Below, in pieces: positions 1 to 9,221 of a stretch of 34,162 nt of DNA. The notes under the pieces were generated by a model. The model had not been told where the DNA came from, made no database searches, and saw nothing but the letters and a program-made list of their open reading frames with translations. Source of the DNA: Myxococcales bacterium (GTDB taxonomy: Bacteria > Myxococcota_A > Polyangia > Polyangiales > Houyiibacteriaceae); NCBI GenBank assembly GCA_019637115.1, contig JAHBWH010000082.1, positions 1 through 34,162 of the forward strand, written 5' to 3'. The translations under genes were made by a program, and so were the position numbers. Numbering within the stretch: position 1 is the first letter of the stretch; each line of letters starts with the position of its first letter.

Positions 1-217
1 GAGTCGGAGTCGGACTCGGAGTCGGACTCGGAGTCGGAGTCGGAGTCGGACACGGAGTCGGAGTCGGACACGGAGTCGGAGTCGGACACGGAGTCGGACA
101 CGGAGTCGGACACGGAGTCGGAGTCGGACACGGAGTCGGACACGGAGTCGGACACGGAGTCGGACACGGAGTCGGACACGGAGTCGGACGCGGGGGTGGA
201 CGTGGACGTGGACGTGG
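1..217. repeat. Hexanucleotide array A (GAGTCG/GACACG, then GTGGAC units)
   Basis: Near-perfect 6-bp units run from the window edge. GAGTCG, GACTCG and GACACG variants come first, then GTGGAC units near 199-217. Read on the minus strand in the glycosyltransferase frame it gives Ser-Asp-Ser-Val dipeptides preceded by Thr-Ser. The 6-bp period keeps the frame when the unit number changes. The array continues beyond the left edge, so its full length is unknown. It has relatives at 19275, 23866, 25787 and 31615. Confidence 0.95.
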
Positions 218-1094
218 GCGCCGCGCGCGCGCGCAGGCTCACCAAGCTCCCCACGATCGCCAGCAGCACCCAGGGCGCGTGCTCGAGCCAGAACGTCCCG
301 AAGCGCGCAGCGAGATCGGGCTTCGACCGCGTCCCGTAGCGCGAGACGATCGCGAGGTACTCTCCGAGGCTCGCGAGCGCGCCGCCCTCGCCGAAGACGT
401 CGACGAGCGCGTAGACGGAGACGAAGACCCCGAGCGGCAACGCGCCGCCGGCGGCGAGGCGCCCCAAGCGCGCGCCTCGCGACGTCGGCCCGCGCGGGAC
501 CAGCGCGACGATCGCGACGAAGAGCGCCGGCAGCGCCGCCGTGAGCTTGAAGAGGATCGCGACGCCGAGCGCGAGCCCCGCGCCGAAGAAGCGCCGCCGG
601 ACGACGAGCGCGAGCCCCGCGACGAGCGCCAGCGCTTGGAAGAGCTCCGTCTGCGCCGAGTGATAGAAGTCGAACGCCGCGAAATGCCACGCCGCGGCGA
701 GGAACGCGCCGAGCCCGATCGCCTCGCCCGCGCCTCCTCCGCCGAGCCCCTTCCCGCGCCGCGAGTCGGCGTAGACGCGGCCCGCGAGCGCGCCCACGCC
801 GACGACGGCGAGCAGCGACGCCACGCGCAAGACCACCTGGGACTCCCCGAAGAGCGCGAGGAGCAGCGCCTCGAGCACGAAGATGCCAGGCGGCTTCACG
901 TCGAAGACGTCGCGATAGGGCAGGCGTCCATCGAGCCACTCGCGGGCGACGTAGTGGAACATCGCCTGGTCGGGGCCGTAGCGGTACCAGAGCGAGGGGA
1001 GCCCCCACACGAGCGCGGCCGCGATCCCGAGGAGCGCGGGCGACCTGGGCCGCCGCGTCAGCAGACCGACGGCGCGTTCCCACGTGATGCTCAC
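1..1094 (-). CDS. GT39/ArnT-type polytopic glycosyltransferase, 3' end outside window
   Basis: About 364 residues are visible from a GTG start at 1094; the C-terminus lies beyond the left edge. After a first membrane helix comes a loop with DQAMFHYVAREW and, later, DVKPPGIF, matching the acidic and KPP motifs of the first periplasmic loop in GT39/PMT/ArnT-type lipid-linked sugar transferases. Several hydrophobic helices follow (for example FGAGLALGVAILFKL and APWVLLAIVGSLVSL). In that family the enzyme moves a sugar from a polyprenyl-phosphate donor on the periplasmic side of the inner membrane; the substrate here is unknown. From about residue 293 the protein enters a Thr-Ser then Ser-Asp/Ser-Val low-complexity tract where family members have a loop between helices. 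GGAGGA lies 3 nt before the GTG, closer than ideal, so an upstream start is possible. It is divergent from the FKBP gene. Confidence 0.72.
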   Translation of the reverse strand, partial: MSITWERAVGLLTRRPRSPALLGIAAALVWGLPSLWYRYGPDQAMFHYVAREWLDGRLPYRDVFDVKPPGIFVLEALLLALFGESQVVLRVASLLAVVGVGALAGRVYADSRRGKGLGGGGAGEAIGLGAFLAAAWHFAAFDFYHSAQTELFQALALVAGLALVVRRRFFGAGLALGVAILFKLTAALPALFVAIVALVPRGPTSRGARLGRLAAGGALPLGVFVSVYALVDVFGEGGALASLGEYLAIVSRYGTRSKPDLAARFGTFWLEHAPWVLLAIVGSLVSLRARAAPTSTSTSTPASDSVSDSVSDSVSDSVSDSVSDSDSVSDSVSDSVSDSDSVSDSDSVSDSDSDSESDSESDSD

Positions 1095-1285
1095 GGCTCC
1101 TCCACGCCGCCCCGCCGGCCTCGGAGGGCCGCGAGCACGACGCCTCGCCCGCAGAGCGAGCGGCGAGGGAGCGAGGAGCCGGAAGAGCCGTCGGTCACGG
1201 CGGGCCACGCTGGCACGAGCCAGGGGGAGCGCGCCAGCGCTTGCAGCCCTCGTCGTGCGCGAGTACCACCCCGCCCGAGGTTCTC

Positions 1286-2218
1286 ATGTCCGATCGTCTT
1301 CGACTCCTGCTTCCCCTCCTCTCGCTGATCGCCATCGGTTGTCCGAGCAACCGCCCCGACCGAGGCCAAGCGACGGAGAGCACACGAACCGCGGAGCCCG
1401 AGCGCGAGCGAGCGCCCGAGGAGGACCGCCGCGCGGCGGCAGGGGAGCGGCCCGCGGCGCCGGAGCGGCCGAGCGCCGTCCCCGCCCCCGACGACGTCGC
1501 GGCGGCTCCAGGAGACGCGGAGCGCACCGCGAGCGGCCTCGCGTCGAAGGTGCTGACGCGCGGCACGGGCACCAGCCACCCCGACGAGAACGACCGCGTC
1601 ACCGTCCACTACACCGGGTGGACCACCGACGGAAACATGTTCGACAGCTCGGTCACGCGCGGACAGCCCGCGACCTTCCCGCTCAACGGCGTCATCGCCG
1701 GCTGGACCGAGGGCGTGCAGCTCATGGTGGTCGGAGAGAAGCGCCGCTTCTGGATCCCCGAGGAGCTCGCCTACCAGGGCCGCCCCGGCCGCCCGCAGGG
1801 CATGCTCGTCTTCGACGTCGAGCTCCTCGAGATCCAGGAGACCCCCGATCCCCCGGCCGCCCCCGAGGACGTCGCCGCGCCGCCCGCGAACGCCGAGCGC
1901 ACCGACAGCGGGCTCGCCTCTCGGGTGCTCGAGCGCGGCACCGGCACCCGCAAGCCGACGGCCACGAGCCGCGTCGAGGTGCACTATACGGGCTGGACGA
2001 CCGACGGACGCATGTTCGACAGCAGCGTCGTGCGTGGCCAGACGGCGACCTTCCCGCTGAACGCCGTCATCGCGGGCTGGACCGAGGGGCTGCAGCTGAT
2101 GGTCGAGGGGGAGAAGCGCCGCCTCTGGATCCCCGAGAGCCTGGCGTACCAAGGCCGCCCCGGCGCGCCGCAGGGCATGCTCGTCTTCGACGTCGAGCTG
2201 GTCCGCATCGCCGACTGA
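1286..2218 (+). CDS. Lipoprotein with two tandem FKBP-type peptidyl-prolyl isomerase domains
   Basis: The 310-residue product should catalyse cis-trans isomerisation of Xaa-Pro bonds in the cell envelope. The ATG at 1286 is chosen because it begins a classical lipoprotein signal (MSDRLRLLLPLLSLIAIGC, lipidated Cys19); a frame open from 1241 would add 15 residues before it. A Pro/Glu/Arg/Ala-rich linker follows to about residue 80. FKBP domain 1 covers about 82-185 and domain 2 about 206-310. Each has the motifs VHYTGW, MFDSS, FPLN, VIAGW, GEKRR, WIP and GMLVFDVEL. The domains are offset by exactly 375 bp and are very similar at DNA level, so they look like an internal duplication. GAGG lies 5 nt upstream of the ATG. 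Two FKBP domains in one short lipoprotein is less common than one. The family call is firm; the client proteins are unknown. Confidence 0.93.
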   Translation: MSDRLRLLLPLLSLIAIGCPSNRPDRGQATESTRTAEPERERAPEEDRRAAAGERPAAPERPSAVPAPDDVAAAPGDAERTASGLASKVLTRGTGTSHPDENDRVTVHYTGWTTDGNMFDSSVTRGQPATFPLNGVIAGWTEGVQLMVVGEKRRFWIPEELAYQGRPGRPQGMLVFDVELLEIQETPDPPAAPEDVAAPPANAERTDSGLASRVLERGTGTRKPTATSRVEVHYTGWTTDGRMFDSSVVRGQTATFPLNAVIAGWTEGLQLMVEGEKRRLWIPESLAYQGRPGAPQGMLVFDVELVRIAD

Positions 2219-2293
2219 TCGCATCGCCGAGAGATCGACTGGTCTCTCGCGTCCCGTCCCCCGCTCCGAAGCCCGTCTCGATCGAAAGGCACC

Positions 2294-3970
<1,677 letters not shown>

Positions 3971-4086
3971 GCCAGCGAGAGCGCGCCTCGCTCCACTGCG
4001 CGAAGCGCGCTCGGGCCGAGGCGTGCGAATCCGCGCCCTGGCCGTGGATCCCCGGACGAACTTCGGGTTGGGGGCGCTCGTGCTCC

Positions 4087-4092
4087 TAGGGT
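4087..4092 (+). promoter_or_regulatory. Candidate -10 element TAGGGT before the MopE-like gene
   Basis: TAGGGT fits the TANNNT pattern of bacterial -10 elements and sits 13 nt before the ATG at 4106. It is embedded in the 10-bp palindrome AGGGTACCCT (4088-4097). No convincing -35 box is seen at 16-18 bp. A similar TAGGGT precedes the gene at 5273. Confidence 0.28.
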
Positions 4093-4105
4093 ACCCTCTT
4101 CGGGC

Positions 4106-5164
4106 ATGTCTCCCCGCCTCTCGCTCGCCCTCCTCCTGACCGCTGCGTGCGCGAGCGGCGCGGGCGGCGCGTCCGACGGCGGCGCGCGCCACGACGGCGG
4201 CGTCTCCGACGCTGGCGCGCGCGACGGCGCGATGGACGCTCGGACCGACGCACCCATGATGGAGCTGGACGCCGGCCCGGGCGACGCCGGCCCAACCTGT
4301 GACGATGTGATGTGTGGCCCCTGGGAGCGCTGCGTCGCGGGCGAGTGCCTCCCCTACCCCGACTGCGTCGACGTCGAGGACTGCGACGGCGAGATCGTCG
4401 CGTGCCGCAACGGCCGCTGCCTCCCATGCGACGTGGACATCGACGGTGATGGCTACGGGGCGTGCGAGGACTGCGACGAGACGAACCCGAACGTCAACCC
4501 GGGGGTGGCCGAAGTCTGCAACGGCGTCGACGACAACTGCAGCGGCACCGCGGACGACGGCGACCCGGCGGCGATGTGCGTGGACCTCGGCGGCGGCGAG
4601 TGCATCGACGGCGGCTGCGGCTGCCCCATGGGGACGTGGGACATCGATCCGGCGGTCCCCGGTTGCGAGTGCGTCGCCGCGCCCGACCCCGCGATCGGTG
4701 TGAGCTGCGCGGGCGCGATCAACCTCGGCGACCTCGCCGACGATGGCGCCGTCTCGATCGTGAGCGGCAACGTCATGCCCGCGGACCGCGAGCTCTGGTA
4801 CCGCTTCCGCGGCGTCGACTCGGTGGACACGAGCTGCGACAACTTCCACGTGCGCGTCCGCTTCACCGAGAACCCGGACGACACCTTCGAGTTCACGACC
4901 TTCCGAGGCGGCTGCGCGACCCCCCAATGCGCGGACGCGGGCTTCACGGACTACCGCTGGGCGACCGACTTCCGCGCCTCGATCGGCGGTCGCCTCTCCG
5001 GCCAATGCCCCTGCACCGCGCCCGGCGCCACGCGCCTCAACAACGTGAGCGTGTGCACGAACGACACCGCCGAGTTCTTCGTCCGCGTCCGACGCCGTGA
5101 CCCGGGCGTCGAGAGCTGCCCGTCGTTCACCCTCGAGGTGAGCAACGGCCTCTACGACTCCTGA
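4106..5164 (+). CDS. MopE-like metal-binding motif lipoprotein
   Basis: The 352-residue predicted lipoprotein has the signal MSPRLSLALLLTAAC with lipidated Cys15, then an Asp/Ala/Gly-rich linker (about 16-60) typical of myxobacterial surface lipoproteins. A Cys-rich part (about 65-190) contains DIDGDGYGACEDCDETNP followed by NPGVAEVCNGVDDNCSG, the signature of the putative metal-binding motif named after the copper-binding protein MopE. A C-terminal domain of about 150 residues has scattered cysteines, probably disulfide-bonded, and no family I can name. It is expected at the outer membrane or surface. No catalytic residues are evident. Metal binding is inferred from the motif; the identity of the metal is unknown. 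It is separated from ettA by 135 bp and probably has its own promoter. Confidence 0.85.
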   Translation: MSPRLSLALLLTAACASGAGGASDGGARHDGGVSDAGARDGAMDARTDAPMMELDAGPGDAGPTCDDVMCGPWERCVAGECLPYPDCVDVEDCDGEIVACRNGRCLPCDVDIDGDGYGACEDCDETNPNVNPGVAEVCNGVDDNCSGTADDGDPAAMCVDLGGGECIDGGCGCPMGTWDIDPAVPGCECVAAPDPAIGVSCAGAINLGDLADDGAVSIVSGNVMPADRELWYRFRGVDSVDTSCDNFHVRVRFTENPDDTFEFTTFRGGCATPQCADAGFTDYRWATDFRASIGGRLSGQCPCTAPGATRLNNVSVCTNDTAEFFVRVRRRDPGVESCPSFTLEVSNGLYDS

Positions 5165-5259
5165 TCGTCCGTCGAGATCCCGCGGAGCTCGTCGGCGCCC
5201 AGAGCACGCACGGCGTCGAGCGGACCGAACTCGACAGTGCGTCCGCGCGGCTGTCGTCG

Positions 5260-5265
5260 TAGGGT
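5260..5265 (+). promoter_or_regulatory. Candidate -10 element TAGGGT placed for a leaderless transcript
   Basis: TAGGGT ends 7 nt before the ATG at 5273, and no Shine-Dalgarno sequence is visible between. This is the spacing expected when transcription starts at or next to the start codon. A TTGACA-like TCGACA at 5231-5236 is 23 bp upstream, which is too far for a normal -35. Confidence 0.3.
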
Positions 5266-5272
5266 CCGCCGC

Positions 5273-6805
5273 ATGTCGAGAGCCGAACGAGCACAGATGC
5301 TCCTCGCAAAGATGGGCGTGGACCGGATCGAGGGCGGCGTCCGCGCCGCGGACGGATGGCGGGTCGGCGGTGGTGGGCCGCTCGCGAACCTCGATCCGAC
5401 GGAGGGCGCGCCGCTCCCGTCGGTTCGGGGCGGCGACGCCTCGGACTACGACGCCGTGATCGACGGGGCGCGGGCGCGCTTCGAGGAGTGGCGCACGCGG
5501 CCCGCGCCCAAACGCGGCGAGCTCGTGCGCGCGCTCGGCGAGCTGCTCCGCGCGCACAAGGAGCCTCTGGGCGAGCTCGTCTCGCTCGAGATGGGGAAGA
5601 TCCGCACCGAGGGCCTCGGCGAGGTCCAAGAGATGATCGACGTCTGCGACTTCGCCGTCGGTCTCAGCCGGCAGCTCTACGGGTTGACCATCGCGTCCGA
5701 GCGGCCGCGCCACCGGATGATGGAACAATGGCACCCGCTCGGGCCCGTCGGGATCATCACGGCCTTCAACTTCCCGGTCGCGGTCTGGGGGTGGAACGCC
5801 GCGATCGCCGCCGTCTGTGGTGACACGTGCGTGTGGAAGCCGTCACCGCGGACGCCGCTCGTCTCGGTCGCGGTGCAACACCTCTGCGACCAGGCCGCGG
5901 CCGCGCACGACGCGCACGGTGTCTTCGGGCTCATCTGCGGAGGCGGCGAGCTCGGCGCGCGCATGAGCGACGACGCGCGCCTGCCGCTCGTCTCCTTCAC
6001 GGGGTCCATCGCCGTCGGCAAGCAGGTCGCGTCGCGGGTCGGGGCCCGCCTCGGCCGGACGCTGCTCGAGCTCGGGGGCAACAACGCCGTCATCGTCATG
6101 AGCGACGCGGACCTCGACCTCGCGACCCGCGCCATCACCTTCGGGGCGGTCGGGACGGCAGGCCAGCGGTGCACGAGCACGCGACGGGTCTTCGTGCACC
6201 GCTCGGTGGCTGACGAGCTCGTGGACCGGCTCGCGCGGGCGTACGCGACCGTGAGCATCGGCGACCCGCTCGCGGAAGGCACGTTGATGGGGCCGCTCGC
6301 GGGCGCCCCGGCCGTGCGGGCCTTCGAGCAGGCGCTCGACGCTGCGAAGCGGCAAGGAGGCGAGGTGGTGCGCGGCGGGCACATCGTCGAACGACCGGGT
6401 TTCTTCGTCGAGCCGACGCTCGTGCGAGCGCCGAGCCAGGGCAATTTCCCGATCGCGTGGGAGGAGACCTTCGCCCCCATTCTCTGGATCTTCGAGGTCG
6501 ACGACCTCGAGGAGGCCATCGCGGCGAACAACGCGGTGCCCCAGGGGCTCTCGAGCGCGATCTTCACCGAGTCGATGCGAAGCGCCGAGCGCTTCGTGAG
6601 CGCCAGCGGCAGCGACTGCGGCATCGCCAACGTGAACCTCGGCACGAGCGGCGCGGAGATCGGCGGCGCGTTCGGCGGCGAGAAGGAGACCGGCGGGGGC
6701 CGCGAGTCCGGCTCCGACGCTTGGAAGGCCTACATGCGAAGACAGACGTGCACGGTGAACTGGGGCGGCGAGCTCCCGCTGGCGCAGGGCGTCGAGTTCG
6801 TCTGA
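5273..6805 (+). CDS. ALDH7-type aldehyde dehydrogenase (alpha-aminoadipic semialdehyde dehydrogenase-like)
   Basis: This 510-residue NAD(P)-dependent aldehyde dehydrogenase has general-base Glu266 in LLELGGNN and nucleophile Cys300 in GTAGQRCTSTRR. The C-terminal block AFGGEKETGGGRESGSDAW with later YMRRQTCTVNW and LPLAQGVEF matches the ALDH7/antiquitin family closely. Members oxidise alpha-aminoadipate-6-semialdehyde in lysine breakdown, or other semialdehydes and betaine aldehyde. The ATG at 5273 is preferred over an in-frame start at 5237, because the intervening residues are a basic stretch and the family begins near the sequence AERAQMLLAKMG. No other lysine-degradation genes lie nearby, so the physiological substrate is open. 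The hydrolase starts 10 bp downstream, suggesting co-transcription. Confidence 0.9.
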   Translation: MSRAERAQMLLAKMGVDRIEGGVRAADGWRVGGGGPLANLDPTEGAPLPSVRGGDASDYDAVIDGARARFEEWRTRPAPKRGELVRALGELLRAHKEPLGELVSLEMGKIRTEGLGEVQEMIDVCDFAVGLSRQLYGLTIASERPRHRMMEQWHPLGPVGIITAFNFPVAVWGWNAAIAAVCGDTCVWKPSPRTPLVSVAVQHLCDQAAAAHDAHGVFGLICGGGELGARMSDDARLPLVSFTGSIAVGKQVASRVGARLGRTLLELGGNNAVIVMSDADLDLATRAITFGAVGTAGQRCTSTRRVFVHRSVADELVDRLARAYATVSIGDPLAEGTLMGPLAGAPAVRAFEQALDAAKRQGGEVVRGGHIVERPGFFVEPTLVRAPSQGNFPIAWEETFAPILWIFEVDDLEEAIAANNAVPQGLSSAIFTESMRSAERFVSASGSDCGIANVNLGTSGAEIGGAFGGEKETGGGRESGSDAWKAYMRRQTCTVNWGGELPLAQGVEFV

Positions 6806-6815
6806 TCCTGCGCCC

Positions 6816-7562
6816 ATGCCCGCGAAGCTCGACCACCCCCTCGTGACCGAACGCTACTTCTTCCCACGGGTGGGCCGCCCGCCGTGGGAGGTCCGCGTGC
6901 CAGTGGAGGGCGCGGAGCTCTCCTGCGCGTCGCATCGTCCCCACCCGGGCGCCCCGACGGTCGTGCTCTTCCACGGCAACGGCGAGATCGTCGCGGACTA
7001 CGTGCCGGAGTACGCAGAGCGCTTCGCGCGCGCGGGGCTGAACAGCTTCTTCGCCGAGTACCGCGGCTACGGCGGATCCAGCGGCGCGCCCGCGCTCGTC
7101 CGCATGCTCGACGACGTCGAGGCGATCCTCGACGCGGCGGGGGCGCCCGACGAAGATCTCGTGGTCTACGGCCGCTCGGTCGGATCGATCTACGCGATCG
7201 AGGCTGCGCACCGTCGCCCGCGCGTCCGCGCGCTCGTCCTCGAGAGCGGCATCAGCAGCCCCCTCGCCCGCGTGCTCCTCCGCGTGGCGCCGCGCGAGCT
7301 CGGCGCGACCCTCGACGAGCTCCGCGCCGAGGCGGCGCGCGCGCTCGACCACGAGCGGAAGCTCCGCGGCTACCCCGGCCGCACGCTGGTGCTCCACGCA
7401 GCCGGCGACGACCTCGTGCGGCCGACCGAGGCGCGCGAGAACGCCGCGTGGGCTCGCGACGCCGAGCTCGTCCTCTACGAGCGCGGCGACCACAACTCGA
7501 TCCACGCCTACAACCTCGCCGACATCGTGGCGCGCGTCGCCGCCCTCGCGGGCATCGCCTGA
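6816..7562 (+). CDS. Alpha/beta-hydrolase
   Basis: This 248-residue soluble alpha/beta-hydrolase has the oxyanion-hole strand VVLFHGNGE, nucleophile elbow GRSVGS with Ser121, a probable acid Asp198 or Asp199 in HAAGDDLV, and catalytic His226 in RGDHNSIHAY. The order and spacing are those of the BEM46/YfhR-like group (ABHD13/17 relatives), hydrolases of unknown natural substrate. There is no signal peptide. It follows the ALDH7 gene by 10 bp, so the two are likely one transcript, though no pathway link is evident. The triad appears complete. Confidence 0.85.
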   Translation: MPAKLDHPLVTERYFFPRVGRPPWEVRVPVEGAELSCASHRPHPGAPTVVLFHGNGEIVADYVPEYAERFARAGLNSFFAEYRGYGGSSGAPALVRMLDDVEAILDAAGAPDEDLVVYGRSVGSIYAIEAAHRRPRVRALVLESGISSPLARVLLRVAPRELGATLDELRAEAARALDHERKLRGYPGRTLVLHAAGDDLVRPTEARENAAWARDAELVLYERGDHNSIHAYNLADIVARVAALAGIA

Positions 7563-7639
7563 CGCGCGTCGCCCGACGAAAGGCGCCGGTGTAAACTGAC
7601 CCGTCGAGCCGCAGCCGCGCGACGGCCGCACGAGAGACG

Positions 7640-8578
7640 ATGGAAGAAGACACGAGGCAAGAGCCTGACTCCGAGGTCTACAAGACGCTGCTCGAGTCGA
7701 CGCGGGCGATCCCTTGGAAGATCGACTGGCGGACGATGCGCTTCGCCTACATCGGGCCGCAGATCGAGGGGCTGCTCGGCTGGACGCCCCAGAGCTGGCA
7801 GACCGTCCAGGACTGGGCCGACCGAATGCACCCCGAGGATCGACAGCGCGTCGTCGACTTCTGCGTGGCGCAGTCGAAGGCGGGGGTGGACCACGAAGCG
7901 GACTACCGCGCGCTGACGAAGGATGGCAGCTACGTCTGGCTCCGCGACGTGGTGCACGTCGTCCGTGACGAGGCGGGCGAGGTCGAGGCGCTGATCGGCT
8001 TCATGTTCGACATCAGCGAGCGCAAGCGCACGGAGGAGAAGCTCCTCGCGCTGCAGCGAGAGCTCGAGGACCTCTCGTTCAAGGACGGCCTGACCGGCGT
8101 CGGCAACCGGCGGCGCTTCGACACGGTCCTCGAGACCGAGTGGGAGGCCGCGCGTCGGGACCAGAGACCTCTCTCGCTCGTCTTGATCGACATCGATCAC
8201 TTCAAGGACTTCAACGATCGCTACGGCCACGTGCGCGGGGACGAGTGCCTGCAGCGCGTCGCGACGACCCTCCGCGCGGGCGCCACCCGCCCGCGCGACT
8301 TCCTCGCCCGCTTCGGCGGCGAAGAGTTCGTGCTCGTCCTCCCCGACACCGACGCGGCCGGCGCCGAGCGCGTCGCGACGCGCTGCCGCGAGGCGCTCGC
8401 CGAGGAGGCGATCGCCCACGAGAGGTCCTCGGCGGGTCCCTTCGTGACCGTGAGCATGGGCGTCGGGAGCACGATCCCACGGCCCGGCGACGACGCCGTC
8501 ACGTTCCTCGAGGTCGTCGACCGCCGCCTCTACCAGGCGAAGCAGCGCGGCCGAGACGTCGTCGTGACGGGCGAGTGA
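7640..8578 (+). CDS. PAS-GGDEF diguanylate cyclase
   Basis: The 312-residue cytoplasmic signalling protein has a PAS fold at about residues 15-135 (motifs FAYIGPQIEGLLGW, WADRMHPEDR, YVWLRDVVHVV, and the PAC end GFMFDISERK). A short coiled segment leads into a GGDEF domain (about 145-312). The active site is GGEEF at 226-230, a competent variant. An RxxD inhibitory site (RPRD, 217-220) lies exactly five residues before it, so feedback inhibition by cyclic di-GMP is likely. DIDHFKDFNDRYGH holds the metal and substrate loop residues. The PAS ligand is unknown; no transmembrane helix is seen. TAAACT upstream near 7592 could serve as a -10 element. Confidence 0.94.
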   Translation: MEEDTRQEPDSEVYKTLLESTRAIPWKIDWRTMRFAYIGPQIEGLLGWTPQSWQTVQDWADRMHPEDRQRVVDFCVAQSKAGVDHEADYRALTKDGSYVWLRDVVHVVRDEAGEVEALIGFMFDISERKRTEEKLLALQRELEDLSFKDGLTGVGNRRRFDTVLETEWEAARRDQRPLSLVLIDIDHFKDFNDRYGHVRGDECLQRVATTLRAGATRPRDFLARFGGEEFVLVLPDTDAAGAERVATRCREALAEEAIAHERSSAGPFVTVSMGVGSTIPRPGDDAVTFLEVVDRRLYQAKQRGRDVVVTGE

Positions 8579-8635
8579 CGGACGCGCGCGACGACCCGCG
8601 CGCCTCTCCCACCGCCACGATCTCGGCCCCTCGTC

Positions 8636-8663
8636 TTGACGCCGTGATCGACGGACTTACTCG
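8636..8663 (+). promoter_or_regulatory. Weak sigma70-like promoter candidate before the small ORF
   Basis: TTGACG at 8636-8641 is a good -35 match. TACTCG at 8658-8663, 16 bp on, is a poor -10. A start near 8670 would leave a short leader with the strong Shine-Dalgarno at 8677. Confidence 0.22.
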
Positions 8664-8676
8664 TGCGCGCACCTCG

Positions 8677-8684
8677 AAAGGAGG
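8677..8684 (+). promoter_or_regulatory. Strong Shine-Dalgarno AAAGGAGG
   Basis: AAAGGAGG is an almost perfect anti-16S match and is the strongest ribosome-binding site noticed in the window. It stands 6 nt before an ATG at 8691 that opens only a 34-codon frame. Confidence 0.5.
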
Positions 8685-8690
8685 AAGCGA

Positions 8691-8795
8691 ATGAGAGACC
8701 GCGTCTCGAGCGAAGCCTGCTCTCGCGTCCGCCCCCTTCGAGGGTCGCGGAGCAGCACCACGACGTGCGATGGGACCGTCGACCTCCGCTCGTGA
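8691..8795 (+). CDS. Possible 34-residue small protein or leader peptide
   Basis: A short frame, beginning MRDRVSSEAC and ending at the TGA at 8793-8795, follows the strong Shine-Dalgarno. The product would be basic and Ser/Arg-rich with two cysteines and no hydrophobic segment. I do not recognise it. It could be a real small protein, a leader, or the 5' remnant of a gene lost to deletion. Its codon use resembles the surrounding spacer more than the neighbouring genes, which lowers confidence. Confidence 0.28.
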   Translation: MRDRVSSEACSRVRPLRGSRSSTTTCDGTVDLRS

Positions 8796-9221
8796 TCCAT
8801 CCGTCGGAAGCGTCATCGCTCGTGACCTGAATGGGTCGCGATCACCTTTGCTGCGTCGTCACGAGGGCTTCTCCGGTGGGAGCAGCCTGGCGCGGTACCC
8901 GGATGCTCCTCGTCCACCTGCCGTGAAGAAGTCCGTACTCGGACCGCCTCCGCGGCGGGAGCGTCCAGCGGGGCACGCGTCGGCTTCGGCGCGTGAGCGC
9001 GTTGGTTCGTCGGATCCACTCGTTGGATTCGAACGATCGGCGCGCCCTCGTGAGCACACGACGGACTCGTTCCGTCCCGCTTCCGTACGATCGACCATCG
9101 TTCGCGGCGAGCCCTCGGGCTCGCGAGCGACGGTCGTGCTCGATGGCTCACGAGCGGCGGTCGACGCGCCGCTCTTTTCGGTTTCCTTCTTCCTCCGCTC
9201 CGTCGAACCTCGCCGTGCGTC
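8796..9221. other. Spacer without convincing genes upstream of the HEAT-VWA gene
   Basis: No frame here looks protein-like; the open ones are Arg/Ser-rich with no recognisable motif. The stretch holds two direct copies of CGCTCGTGA (8787-8795, overlapping the small ORF stop, and 8817-8825) and one inverted copy TCACGAGCG (9148-9156). It also holds an 8-bp inverted repeat GCGAGCCC/GGGCTCGC with a 2-nt loop (9107-9124), and a pyrimidine-rich tract (about 9172-9199) just before the next gene. These may be regulatory, but I cannot assign them. Confidence 0.5.
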
